From positions 8,060,001 to 8,124,000 of the forward strand of contig NC_067203.1 of NCBI RefSeq assembly GCF_026262505.1: a stretch of 64,000 nt of DNA, given 5' to 3'. The notes below the pieces were generated by a model. That model did not search any database and was not told where the DNA came from. It worked only from the letters and a program-made list of their open reading frames with translations. The position numbers and the translations under genes are program-made. This document shows, one piece after another, positions 36,806 through 45,695 of this stretch; positions within the stretch are counted from its first letter, which is position 1, and every line of letters begins with the position of its first letter. Source of the DNA: Trichomonas vaginalis G3 (Eukaryota; Parabasalia; Trichomonadida; Trichomonadidae).

Positions 36806-39661
36806 TCAGAACTTTAATTTCCTTATGAAAGTATTTTTAGTCGTTATTGAAAAGTTAAACTTCTCTTCAAAACAGGGTGCTGTTGATTTGCATAAATCAA
36901 ATGCGATTTCCTGACCATCGTGAAGGGCTTGATATAATTTCATTATACTGAACTCAGAATCTTTATCATATTTTCCAACAGGAATATGAATGTTCTTATC
37001 TTCATTATAATAGCATTGTACTGCGTCAGGAAACATTTCGTTAGCGGTTAAAGCAATGACATCTTGTTTTACGCCTTTCATACGTGCATGAAATGCAACT
37101 TCACCAATGTCATTTATTAAAAGGTCTATGTAAGTCTTCTTTCCACAAAATATCGACTTGTAAGCTAAACTTTGTTTATCTTTTGTGATTTCTGCAAAAT
37201 CTGAATGAAACTGACCTAAATTCTTTCCTATTAATTCACGACCATATCTTTTCTGAAATTCCCGAGCTAAACGTGGTATGTCTTCATTGAAAATATGCAT
37301 GCTATCACAGTCCTGGTAGAAGATTTGAAGTCCCATATCCTCAGCAGTGCAAAATACTTCATTCATGATACGTTTCGACATAGATAAGATATTAACACCT
37401 AAGGGGCAAAAGTTAAAGTGTCTGCAAATGCTTTTAGTTAGTTTGAAAATAGTTTTATCCGAACCATCTAAACCTTCAAATTTAATGATATGGTTATAAT
37501 TTCTGATGGCATACCTAACAGCATCTTTATCATCAATGATTTTAATTTTCGACTCTATCGGGAACAAAATAGTTTTTCCATAAATACTGTTCAAAATTAA
37601 TTTAATATTTTCTTGTAGCGGATTTTCTTCCTTCTTATACTTTAATCTCAATTCAAACAATTTCTTTACTTCATCTCTTATTCTAAAATCTCTTTTTTCA
37701 TCGTAGTAGTAACCCTGTAATACTTCGCAGCTGATGCCCTGATATTTTATTAAATCCTGCAAAGCTATGTGGTCCACATACATTAAACAGCATGTGTTAG
37801 AACTTCTTGGAACCTTTAGCTCCGGGTTTAATTCTGGATCTACTGTTATTAATGGAAAGTGCCTTTTAATCTTAATCTCGGTTATTTTTATTAAAACAAA
37901 GAATCCGGAAATGAATTTCTCACCTTCAGGCTCGCCCTGGTCATCATCGAATAAATGTTTTAACAAATATTCACTGTTTAACATTTCTTTCTTCATAACC
38001 TTTGGAATTCCTTCTAAAGTATAAAGTCTCGCAGTAGCTGAGGGATATAATGAAACAGCATCGAAGTCAGCAATGAGTTTCTTTTCGCTCTTTTGCGCTC
38101 TCTTGTTATCTGACAGCATACATCTTCCACCTTGAATACAGCGTGAAATAAATTCTCTTGGTTTATTTGAAAGGTCATATAAATTTCCATTCGGGAAATA
38201 TACTCTGTTTTCGAAAAGTTTGTTAGCGATTGAACAAATGCTAACGTAATCATAAACGTTTAAATCAAACTCTTTCAATATATCATTTCTGAACTTAACA
38301 AAACCTTCTCTTAAAATCCTTACGTCCTGTTTGCAATAAAATGAGCTATATTTTTCTAAATCGAAATGGTTTTCATCTATTCTGCAGTTTTCGATTAAAT
38401 CTATGTTTTTCATGAACGTTTCAATATCTTTTACAAACTTACACGCTTCAGAAATTACGCCAGTTTTGTTATCATTAACTAATAAAGAGCTTGAATAATA
38501 TTGATACGGAAATACTTCCTTTTCACCACACTGCAAATGAAACATTTCAGGAAATAGTTTAAGCTTCTTATTTATAACAGTGTATGAATCTTTAATAATG
38601 ATTGCTTTACCTTTATATATTCCCGTTATCTGCATTGTTCTAGAACCCTTAATAATTGGTGTTCCGCTAATTTCTGTTAAATGTCTTAAAATGAAATTGA
38701 TATCATAACTGAGGTTATGAAAATATATTAAACTTTTATCAGGAATTCTTTCTAAAAATTTTGTTGCACAATTTTGACCCCAAATGCTTTCGCTAATCTT
38801 TCCATCTTCACTATCATAACAAATGTTAAAGGCTTTATGAACTCCATCAGTGCTACATTCAAAGTCAGCGAAGAAAATGTGTTCAGGAATGAATTTTTGT
38901 TTTGATTTATCACTATCTTTACTTTCAGACTTTTTCTTTAACTGAACACAGTAGTTCGGGGTATAATTTAAATCTTTAAACGGTGCAAGTTTTTGTTTAT
39001 ATAAATCTGTTGTATAAGTGAAAAGTTCACCATAAGATAACGGTTCAAAGTAATTGCACTCTCTTAATGTTTTCAAAATATCCCATAAAGGAGTTGTTCG
39101 CGTAGAATCAATAACAAATCTATTTTCCCTTTTCTTATATATTTTCATTTGACGCTCAATATTCCAGCCGCCTAATGATTTGAGAATTTCGTTATAATTT
39201 ATGATAAAATATGTTGTCATAGGTAATCTTTCATTTAACATGTAATGGTCTTCAACAAGAAGTAAGTCAATAGTTCGAACAGTTTCACATTCTTTTGGTA
39301 TATATCTCTTTATTTCATTATGTCTAGAGTCATTGAAATAACCAATGGTAACATTAAATGCTATGCCTGTTGCGTTAGAAATTTCCTGAATCTTACTTTG
39401 TGGAAAATCTCTAACTCTAATAACTTCACGCATGTGGTCTACCGTCTGCTCATCAACTCCAGCCTGAATGCAAGCATAAACGAAGCAGTTATCTTCTGTC
39501 ATCAACTTAGCAGTTCTTTTGTTAAGTTCATTGAAAATTTGATAGCGTTCAAGATTTATAGGTAATCTGCAAAGATACTTCCAAAACTCACCGCTTCTCT
39601 TTTTATTCGTTCTCTTTTCATCAAGAATTTCATTCCAAAAATCATCTATATCCTGTTTATC
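36806..39661 (-). CDS. DNA polymerase B (protein-primed type), main frame
   Basis: At least 899 residues from the internal ATG; the open frame extends to 39661. The N-terminal part has RLPINLERYQIFNELN and NCFVYACIQAG. Exonuclease motifs are ADFECST (Exo I), FHNLSYDINFI (Exo II) and FYCKQDVRIL (Exo III). Polymerase motifs are DFDAVSLYPS (A), KLILNSIYGKT (B) and YQDCDSMHI (C), so all catalytic Asp residues are present. It would replicate the element from a protein primer. Its N-terminal portion lies in another frame upstream (39657-40703), joined at a +1 step. Confidence 0.9.
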   Translation of the reverse strand, partial: DKQDIDDFWNEILDEKRTNKKRSGEFWKYLCRLPINLERYQIFNELNKRTAKLMTEDNCFVYACIQAGVDEQTVDHMREVIRVRDFPQSKIQEISNATGIAFNVTIGYFNDSRHNEIKRYIPKECETVRTIDLLLVEDHYMLNERLPMTTYFIINYNEILKSLGGWNIERQMKIYKKRENRFVIDSTRTTPLWDILKTLRECNYFEPLSYGELFTYTTDLYKQKLAPFKDLNYTPNYCVQLKKKSESKDSDKSKQKFIPEHIFFADFECSTDGVHKAFNICYDSEDGKISESIWGQNCATKFLERIPDKSLIYFHNLSYDINFILRHLTEISGTPIIKGSRTMQITGIYKGKAIIIKDSYTVINKKLKLFPEMFHLQCGEKEVFPYQYYSSSLLVNDNKTGVISEACKFVKDIETFMKNIDLIENCRIDENHFDLEKYSSFYCKQDVRILREGFVKFRNDILKEFDLNVYDYVSICSIANKLFENRVYFPNGNLYDLSNKPREFISRCIQGGRCMLSDNKRAQKSEKKLIADFDAVSLYPSATARLYTLEGIPKVMKKEMLNSEYLLKHLFDDDQGEPEGEKFISGFFVLIKITEIKIKRHFPLITVDPELNPELKVPRSSNTCCLMYVDHIALQDLIKYQGISCEVLQGYYYDEKRDFRIRDEVKKLFELRLKYKKEENPLQENIKLILNSIYGKTILFPIESKIKIIDDKDAVRYAIRNYNHIIKFEGLDGSDKTIFKLTKSICRHFNFCPLGVNILSMSKRIMNEVFCTAEDMGLQIFYQDCDSMHIFNEDIPRLAREFQKRYGRELIGKNLGQFHSDFAEITKDKQSLAYKSIFCGKKTYIDLLINDIGEVAFHARMKGVKQDVIALTANEMFPDAVQCYYNEDKNIHIPVGKYDKDSEFSIMKLYQALHDGQEIAFDLCKSTAPCFEEKFNFSITTKNTFIRKLKF

Positions 39662-40703
39662 CTATTTCTTTAAGTCTGTTTAATAATCTTTGCTGACGTG
39701 CTGTTAATTTGCTTTCATCTCTTTTTTCTCTCTTCTGTGGCTTACCTTTCTTAATATCGCTCATCGTTAATCCTTCATATTCGGTTAAATCATACATTTT
39801 AATTTCTTCGAGGTTCTTAATATTTGTCATGAAGAAATCATAATGTTTTTCAATTATTCCGGCTGCGTTTGCTTCAATCTCTGTTATAAAGTTTTCTTGC
39901 TTTAACTGATGAAGCAAAGCTCCGATGTTCTCGATATTCAATGTTGAATTAGTAAATTTACCATCGAGTTTATAACAAATCATCCATTTTTGCTGTGAAT
40001 TTACTTTTATCTTCTGCAGAAGCCTAATAAACATTTTACCGAAACGTTCATGTAGGTAATTTCTGTTTTCTTCATTGAGTTCACGAATATTAAAATCTAT
40101 GATTCTATTTCCTGCTTTAACATTTTTGCGTTTATTATTTTCATCCTTCTTTAACCATTTTTCGTCATCATGAGCTTTATCGTCTATAGATTTAATAACT
40201 TCGTTTGCTTTGCGTAATTGTGCAAATGCTTTTGCATACTTTACAGCTATATTTTTCTTTTCTTCATCGCTTTTCTTCTTTCTCGTTTCCCCAACACTAA
40301 CATTAGTTATATCGTGCATTTCCTGCCTTACTTCTTTTGGTACCGCTGTCCGTGTCCTTCCTACATCAACATTAGTTATATCATACATTTCTTTTCTTAC
40401 TTCCTTCGGTACTGCTGTCCGTGTCCTTCCTACATCAACATTCATCATATCATGAATTTCCTGCCTAACTTCCTTCGGTACCGCTTGTTTATGATATAAA
40501 TTAACCTGAACATCGTTTAAAGGAAATGTTTTGTTATTAATGTAATCATTAATTTTCTCGTAAGTGACTACACCTCTGTAATCATTGAGGTATTTAGCTA
40601 ATGACGATTTGTTAGTCGCATATCTTTTGCTAACTTCAATGTCAGCATTCTTCAATAACTTCTTAATTTCTTCATGGTCTAATCTAGATAGCTTTTTATA
40701 CAT
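39657..40703 (-). CDS. DNA polymerase B N-terminal part (separate frame)
   Basis: 348 residues starting MYKKLSRLDHEEIKKLLKNA. It carries three tandem copies of a 23-residue repeat (AVPKEVRQE...NVDVGRTRT; 40293-40490), then a region (WMICYKLDGKFTNSTLN) that parallels the N-terminus of Maverick A's single-frame polymerase (LRLTITDLDGHIYYAHGN). The end LKEIG-stop overlaps the polymerase frame by five bases and a +1 step at GGA-TAA would fuse them. In other protein-primed systems this region can include the terminal protein; that is inference. Confidence 0.72.
   Translation of the reverse strand: MYKKLSRLDHEEIKKLLKNADIEVSKRYATNKSSLAKYLNDYRGVVTYEKINDYINNKTFPLNDVQVNLYHKQAVPKEVRQEIHDMMNVDVGRTRTAVPKEVRKEMYDITNVDVGRTRTAVPKEVRQEMHDITNVSVGETRKKKSDEEKKNIAVKYAKAFAQLRKANEVIKSIDDKAHDDEKWLKKDENNKRKNVKAGNRIIDFNIRELNEENRNYLHERFGKMFIRLLQKIKVNSQQKWMICYKLDGKFTNSTLNIENIGALLHQLKQENFITEIEANAAGIIEKHYDFFMTNIKNLEEIKMYDLTEYEGLTMSDIKKGKPQKREKRDESKLTARQQRLLNRLKEIG
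40293..40490. repeat. Tandem 69-bp coding repeat, three copies
   Basis: Each unit encodes AVPKEVR(Q/K)E(I/M)(H/Y)D(M/I) and (M/T)NV(D/S)VG(R/E)TR on the minus strand. Synonymous differences between copies are few. Confidence 0.8.
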
Positions 40704-40801
40704 CTTTTATGGAAAATAAAAAAATATTTTCCGTAAAAAATATAATTTAAAAATAAACTTAATTTTTTTAAATAATTTATATTTTTAATTTTAATAAAAT
40801 A

Positions 40802-41305
40802 ATGTCTGAGTACAAGTTCTATTCATACAATGCTCTCGCTACTGCTGTTAAGGGTGAATTCATAAATGGAAAAAACGTGAACGTTATATTCAATAAAAAG
40901 TCTGTGAAAGAATCTAAATACGGTCAGTTCGTTAAACCATACGCTATCATTATTGACAGAAAACGTTACACACCACATGAAATAGCAGTATTACTTAAAC
41001 AAAGAGGAATATTTGTAAATATCAAAGATACACACTATACGATTATGAAGAACTCTAACGTTGAATTTTTCAGCATCGCCTTAGATTTATCACAGCAGAA
41101 AGAATTCAAGAAGGCGCAAGGCGCCGAGATGGGCTCAAAGAGCCCTCCAGGTGAAGTAGTTGTGAAATATTATCCTTCATCTCTGAAGACAATAACGAAT
41201 AAAGATATAATCAATAAGCTCCTACCAGTAATTGAGGAAGCAACGATTGAATATGAAGAAGAAGGAAGTGAAGTAATTGAGGAAATAGACCCTGAAGCTT
41301 TATAA
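40802..41305 (+). CDS. Hypothetical protein with in-frame hairpin insert
   Basis: 167 residues, MSEYKFYSYNALATAVKGEF to EEIDPEAL. Beta-rich start (VNVIFNKKSVKESKYGQF), acidic end. The segment AQGAEMGSKSP is coded by the 33-bp double-hairpin element at 41113-41145. Starts after ATTTTTAATTTTAATAAAAT, divergent from the polymerase N-terminal gene. No family recognised. Confidence 0.6.
   Translation: MSEYKFYSYNALATAVKGEFINGKNVNVIFNKKSVKESKYGQFVKPYAIIIDRKRYTPHEIAVLLKQRGIFVNIKDTHYTIMKNSNVEFFSIALDLSQQKEFKKAQGAEMGSKSPPGEVVVKYYPSSLKTITNKDIINKLLPVIEEATIEYEEEGSEVIEEIDPEAL
41113..41145. repeat. Double-hairpin element 2
   Basis: GGCGC-AAG-GCGCC, then GAGAT, then GGGCTC-AAA-GAGCCC; same 33-bp layout as element 1. 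The second stem shows a compensated base-pair change (GGACTC/GAGTCC to GGGCTC/GAGCCC). Confidence 0.9.
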
Positions 41306-41331
41306 GAAAATTTATTTTTGAATAACTGAAG

Positions 41332-41405
41332 GTGTCACCACGTCACCATGTCACCAGGTTAATTAACTTCTTTTAAGAATGATGACAACATGACATTTAG
41401 ACAAC
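41332..41405 (+). repeat. Inverted repeat bracketing the cassette block, left arm
   Basis: Starts GTGTCACCACGTCACCATG and ends ACATTTAGACAAC. The reverse complement, almost unchanged, is at 44377-44452. The pair encloses the genes at 41575, 42149 and 43457. Confidence 0.85.
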
Positions 41406-41473
41406 AGGTACGAAAGGAGGAAGGCATTTATGAATTATTTTTGTAAATAATTAGTTACGGTCAGTCAGTTAGT

Positions 41474-41502
41474 CAGGACCTTCGGTCCTGGCGCTTTGCG
41501 CC
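41474..41502. repeat. Double-hairpin element 3
   Basis: CAGGACC-TTC-GGTCCTG abutting GGCGC-TTT-GCGCC. Reverse complement of element 4 at 43252. Confidence 0.9.
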
Positions 41503-41509
41503 GTCAGTA

Positions 41510-41582
41510 AAATTTACACCAAAAATATATTTTAGTTGAAAAGGTTAGATCTAACCCGATATCTACCCTCATTTCTACCCCT
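41510..41582 (+). repeat. Cassette-flank repeat, Maverick B type
   Basis: AAAAATATATTTTAGTTGAA followed by GGTTAGATCTAACC (palindrome) and ATATCTACCCTCATTTCTAC. Related units lie at 42085-42143, 43165-43245, 43336-43400, 44205-44275 and 54118-54165. Confidence 0.8.
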
Positions 41583-41985
41583 TGAACTTTTTATAACATT
41601 CGGTCATTAATTCATCAATTTCATTTAAATCACGATTTAAAAACTCATTGACTTCATCTTCAACCGTGTCATCCTGTAATAAGAATATTTTCTTTAATTT
41701 CATGTCAACATCCCGAACAGCACAAAGGATAAAATCATATTCATTTCTTCCGTTAAACATTTCTTTTCTTTCTCGTTCATCGGTAAATAAATTATTGAAA
41801 ATATAAACAGTGGTGTAAAAGTTATGTACTGTATTAAATGTTGAAGCTTCACCTATTTTAGATTTTAGGATTCTTTTAGTAAGTAAATTGTTATCGTTCT
41901 TTCTCTTTTCCTTATCGTTCATGTCGAATCTGTCGAACCACATATCCTGTATTTCATCGAATTTACGAACTATAGAATCCGTCAT
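41575..41985 (-). CDS. Hypothetical cassette-block protein, 136 residues
   Basis: Starts MTDSIVRKFDEIQDMWFDRF, ends ELMTECYKKFKG. Helical and charged. The stop lies inside the neighbouring flank repeat. Located within the block bracketed by inverted repeats. No family recognised. Confidence 0.55.
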   Translation of the reverse strand: MTDSIVRKFDEIQDMWFDRFDMNDKEKRKNDNNLLTKRILKSKIGEASTFNTVHNFYTTVYIFNNLFTDERERKEMFNGRNEYDFILCAVRDVDMKLKKIFLLQDDTVEDEVNEFLNRDLNEIDELMTECYKKFKG

Positions 41986-42148
41986 TTCCCTGGTTAATGA
42001 GGGGTAATCATTATTAATTTTTTCCTATAATCTGTCCATATGATTTTCATCGACGTTTCCGGAAAACATTTAATTAAAGCAAAAATATATTTTAGGGTAG
42101 ATGGTTAGATCTAACCCGATATCTACCCTCATTTCTACCCCAGTTATT

Positions 42149-43090
42149 TTATAAACGTTTCACATGATATACGTTATGAATTCGTGAAATTTTAAATATT
42201 TTTGTAGCTTCTATTTCTTCAGTTAATATATCAAAAGTTTTAACGATACCGAAAGTTTCTTTATACTTCTTCTTAACATCAGATAAAAGGAAATCATCGG
42301 CTGTGGGATAGTTTTTATTCAGAAATTCTAACATGTCCATTTTATCTTCTGCTGGTTTCTCTGCCTCCCTCTTTAAATCTTCGTAATCGTTTCTCATTCT
42401 TTCTATCTCTTTTACTGAATAATTATATTTCCTAATTGCTGCTTTACATTTCGAACACTGAGGATTCATTTTTGCGTTATATTCTGAGACCTTACCTGCT
42501 AAAATAACTAAAGCAGCAATGGCTTTCTTTAAATCTGAAGCAGTTGGTTTTATCTGTTCATGCCATACTTTACCTCTTCTGTCTTTATCTCTAATCTCCC
42601 ACACACATCTAGCAGCTAATGAAACAAAGTTATCGTATGTCTTAAATTCCTCAGATTTATAAATATCTGAAATGTTTTTATAAATCATGTCGCAGTCTTT
42701 ATCCATAACTTTGTGGTTACAATGAAAACCTAAGAATTCAGAATTTACCTTACGAATGAATTTCTTAATTTCTGCAGAATCACTAACTTTAACTTCAATT
42801 TCATCGAATTCAGGAACAGTCAGTTTCCGTTGCTGGATTTCAGGTAATTTAGGTAAATGGTCTATGATATCTTGCATTTCATAAAGATATTCTTCATTTT
42901 CTTCATCCTGTGCGGTACAGTCTAAATTACTTGTTAAAAGTTCCTGCTTTATTCTTTGTATTTCTGTTTCGAAAGTAAATGAAGAAGGAATGAAGTTTTT
43001 CATTTCTACTAACATTGACGTAGGATTCATGACTAATGAATTTGGTGCCGTTGATGTCGAAAGTGCGGATGTTTCGATTTTTGTAATCAT
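42149..43090 (-). CDS. Repeat-flanked cassette protein (homologue of 14000-14914)
   Basis: 313 residues from MITKIETSALSTS. From residue ~13 (TAPNSLVMNPTSMLVEMK) to the end (HNVYHVKRL) it follows the Maverick A protein with few changes, including HCNHKVMDKDCD and CSKCK. Both copies share the leader (TTTTCCCGAAATAAAAAA) and trailer (ATAAAATAACTGGGGTAGA). This closeness contrasts with the strong divergence of polymerase, capsid and integrase between the two elements and points to recent transfer or gene conversion. Function unknown; the Cys/His pairs could bind zinc. Confidence 0.75.
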   Translation of the reverse strand: MITKIETSALSTSTAPNSLVMNPTSMLVEMKNFIPSSFTFETEIQRIKQELLTSNLDCTAQDEENEEYLYEMQDIIDHLPKLPEIQQRKLTVPEFDEIEVKVSDSAEIKKFIRKVNSEFLGFHCNHKVMDKDCDMIYKNISDIYKSEEFKTYDNFVSLAARCVWEIRDKDRRGKVWHEQIKPTASDLKKAIAALVILAGKVSEYNAKMNPQCSKCKAAIRKYNYSVKEIERMRNDYEDLKREAEKPAEDKMDMLEFLNKNYPTADDFLLSDVKKKYKETFGIVKTFDILTEEIEATKIFKISRIHNVYHVKRL

Positions 43091-43251
43091 ATCTTTTATA
43101 CCAAATAAAAAAATAAAAATAAAATAAAAATTAACTTTTTTTTTATTTCGGGAAAATTCATGAAAATTCATGAGGGTAGAAATGAGGTTAGATATCGGGT
43201 TAGATCTAACCTTTTCAACTAAAATATATTTTTGGTGTAAATTTTACTGAC

Positions 43252-43310
43252 GGCGCAAAGCGCCAGGACCGAAGGTCCTGACTGACGGCACAAAGTGGCT
43301 TAACGAAAAC
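43252..43310. repeat. Double-hairpin element 4 with extra half
   Basis: GGCGC-AAA-GCGCC then CAGGACC-GAA-GGTCCTG, flanked on both sides by ACTGAC, then a degenerate third stem GGCAC-AAA-GTGGC. Confidence 0.88.
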
Positions 43311-43405
43311 ATTAATATATAAAATTCATGAAAATTCATGAGGGTAGAAATGAGGGTAGATATCGGGTTAGATCTAACCATCTACCCTAAAAATTATTTT
43401 TGGTC

Positions 43406-43432
43406 ATGGGCTATGCCCCGCCGCTTTGCGTC
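43406..43432. repeat. Degenerate double hairpin 5
   Basis: GGGC-TAT-GCCC followed by CCGC-TTT-GCG; weaker stems than the other copies. It lies in the spacer beyond the KilA-N gene. Confidence 0.6.
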
Positions 43433-43456
43433 TTTATGTTAAAATAAATGGTTCAT

Positions 43457-44122
43457 TTACTCACAATATTTTTGTACAAAACGACCCCAAACTTTTAACT
43501 TCTTTTCTGCAGCTTCTAATGCTATCTTAGCGAGTTCATATTCTCTAAATTCTCTCTTTAAATCTTCTTGTTCCCATTGGTCTAGTTCGTATGGAGAATC
43601 TCTATAACCATAACATATCTCACGTTCATGTTCTAATTGTTTTTCGCACATTTTTCTAACTTCTTGTTCGAACAAAGGTTTAGCATTCTCTACTGTATCT
43701 TCAAGTTCTTCTTCATCTAATTTCTCATGAACTTTCTTATCTATGGAGTCCATAATATCTTTGACATAAAATGCATACTTTACAGAGCACCATTCAGCAA
43801 CAAAATGAACGAGGTCAGGATGTATGTAAATACATTTGAATTCATTCATGACACCCTTTGTAAGCTCATAAAATGCTTGTTTTGAGGTTAAGCCATTTTT
43901 GGCTTGACCGTATTCGTTCATCCAAAACTCAAGAATTTCCCTCATTTTAGCACTATTGAGAAATCTGTTTAAATGGTTTAACTTTCCTGCTTCTCTTGCC
44001 ATCTTTGTTGCATTAATGTAACCATCCTTGTCTCTACGTAAGACTTCAATACCGTTATAAGTTCCTTTTGTGAATGTTTCGCCATTAGATTTGTTCGTGA
44101 ATGTTTTTGCTTCGACTGACAT
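43457..44122 (-). CDS. KilA-N domain protein
   Basis: 221 residues starting MSVEAKTFTNKSNGETFTKG. The KilA-N core spans about residues 20-125: YNGIEVLRRDKDGYINATKM, then KLNHLNRFLNSAKMREILEF and IYIHPDLVHFVAEWCSVKYA. KilA-N is a DNA-binding domain common in large DNA viruses and phages. The C-terminal part is a charged helix (EQEVRKMCEKQLEHERE). The upstream leader with CCCGAAATAAAAAATAAAGT is the same as in both cassette genes, and an in-frame upstream ATG would add MNFPEIKNKV. It would bind DNA, perhaps as a regulator. Confidence 0.85.
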   Translation of the reverse strand: MSVEAKTFTNKSNGETFTKGTYNGIEVLRRDKDGYINATKMAREAGKLNHLNRFLNSAKMREILEFWMNEYGQAKNGLTSKQAFYELTKGVMNEFKCIYIHPDLVHFVAEWCSVKYAFYVKDIMDSIDKKVHEKLDEEELEDTVENAKPLFEQEVRKMCEKQLEHEREICYGYRDSPYELDQWEQEDLKREFREYELAKIALEAAEKKLKVWGRFVQKYCE

Positions 44123-44204
44123 TTCTGTTCTTACATACAAAATAAAAAAAATAAAAATAAAAATAAAATAAAAACTAACTTTATTTTTTATTTCGGGAAA
44201 ATTC

Positions 44205-44490
44205 ATGAGGGTAGAAATGAGGGTAGATATCGGGTTAGATCTAACCATCTACCCTAAAATATATTTTTGGTGTAAATTTATGAAAACATAAACGAAAACA
44301 TTAATATATAAAATTCATGAAAACATTTATGAAAACATTAACGTAAACATTTACGAAAACATTTATTTCCGGGCTAGTTGTCTAAATGTCATGTTGTCAT
44401 CATTTTTAAAAGAAGCTAATTAACCTGGTGACACATGGTGACGTGGTGACACTGAAAACATTTACGAAACATTTATGAAAACATTAACGA
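44205..44490. repeat. Flank repeat and AAAACATTWACG tandem repeats
   Basis: A reverse cassette-flank unit (44205-44275), then about eight imperfect copies of an 11-12-bp unit (AAAACATTTACG / AAAACATTAACG), split by the inverted-repeat arm 44377-44452. Confidence 0.7.
44377..44452 (-). repeat. Inverted repeat bracketing the cassette block, right arm
   Basis: Reverse complement of 41332-41405 with about three differences, including a 2-bp gain (ATGTGTCACC against ATGTCACC). Confidence 0.85.
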
Positions 44491-44560
44491 TAAAATATAT
44501 TTCTGCAGTTCATCCGCTACTTTATTAACTAATTAATTACAGACATAAAATATATTTAGT

Positions 44561-45637
44561 TCATAAAAATTTTTTGATTAATTTTGGCTTATTTTTATCC
44601 TTCCAGTAATCCTTTTCGAGTTCCGATAAATGTGTGGGGTTCGATTCTCTCAAATTTCTAGAAGGAATTTTATCATCCACACCTCCTTCATAAATGACAG
44701 TGTATTCATCTTTGTCTTCATCATAACTCACAATTTTATTAACTATACCTCTTTTTGCTTCATCAACCGTCTTAGCTAATCTTCCATTTTCGCTTTCAAC
44801 TAATCGAAATCGCAGATAAAACGCAACCGAATGGTCAGCTGCTTTAATTAAATAACCATTACCCTGTGAGGAATCAACAATGTAATAATCATCACTTAAC
44901 TGATTTCTTACCTTTTCGTGTGGTTTATGTTCAAGAATGATTCTAACTTTAGTTCCTGGCAGTAATGATGAACTTCTTCTTTCCTCCGTTAACATTCTCT
45001 TTTGTTTTATGTATTCATCCTCCTCTTTTGAAGTCATTTCGTTTGGTTTAAATCCTGTGCTGTTATGGGTGGACTTATTGTACGCATTAATGACTTTATT
45101 CATTGATTCCTCCGTAAAATCTCTTTCTTTATTTAAATCTCTTAGCGTTCTAATGAAACGATTAATGATTCCTAAAATATTATGGTTATGGTCTTCAGTC
45201 GTATAATGAGTAACGTTATGTTTAATCAAAAATTCTGTAATTTCATTACTGAGGTATGCACCGTCTTGGTCTGAAGTTAATGAAGTAGGATGATGTTCTG
45301 CCACAAACGTCTGCAAAACTCTTAAAACTTCTTTTGTTCCTTTATTTTTCATTATATACGCAAAAGCTTTACGTGTATTAACATTAATGAAAATCAAAAA
45401 TGGTGGCTTTCTTCCTTTCTTACTCTGAACGAGTGTATCAAATTGATATGCATCATGAGTTTTCGAGTAAATGGGAAGGTAATAATCGTAAGGATTAACT
45501 TTTACCTGATGAACTATATTTTCATCATAAAATCTCTTAATTTCTGTTCTATCATTAAATCCCGCATTCTTTGCAGCTTCATAGAATTTTTTAAATGACC
45601 TCCACGGTGATGATTCGAAAACTTCTTTTAAACTCAT
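44561..45637 (-). CDS. Maverick DDE-type integrase with Asn in place of catalytic Glu
   Basis: 358 residues, intact. An N-terminal helical region (RSFKKFYEAAKNAGFNDRTE) precedes the core: YQFDTLVQ (first Asp), LTSDQDGAY (second Asp) and, exactly 36 residues later, NILGIINRFIRTLRDL with Asn where Glu belongs. The C-terminal part has a tudor/chromo-like fold (DDYYIVDSSQGNGYLI) and a second short beta region (IVSYDEDKDEYTVIYEGG). The enzyme inserts element ends into the chromosome. Without Glu the classical chemistry would be lost, unless this branch uses another residue. Confidence 0.85.
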   Translation of the reverse strand: MSLKEVFESSPWRSFKKFYEAAKNAGFNDRTEIKRFYDENIVHQVKVNPYDYYLPIYSKTHDAYQFDTLVQSKKGRKPPFLIFINVNTRKAFAYIMKNKGTKEVLRVLQTFVAEHHPTSLTSDQDGAYLSNEITEFLIKHNVTHYTTEDHNHNILGIINRFIRTLRDLNKERDFTEESMNKVINAYNKSTHNSTGFKPNEMTSKEEDEYIKQKRMLTEERRSSSLLPGTKVRIILEHKPHEKVRNQLSDDYYIVDSSQGNGYLIKAADHSVAFYLRFRLVESENGRLAKTVDEAKRGIVNKIVSYDEDKDEYTVIYEGGVDDKIPSRNLRESNPTHLSELEKDYWKDKNKPKLIKKFL

Positions 45638-45695
45638 TTATGTAAAAATAAATTTAGTAATTTCATGCTGTTCGCTCTTTTGGAGCTCAGGACTT

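Noticed and set aside
39320-39505. OTU-type or adenain-like cysteine protease in the polymerase N-terminus (NCFVYACIQAG)
   Set aside because: Maverick A's equivalent (PCILTCLRNSG) keeps the Cys but I cannot identify a His/Asp partner; left as part of the polymerase.
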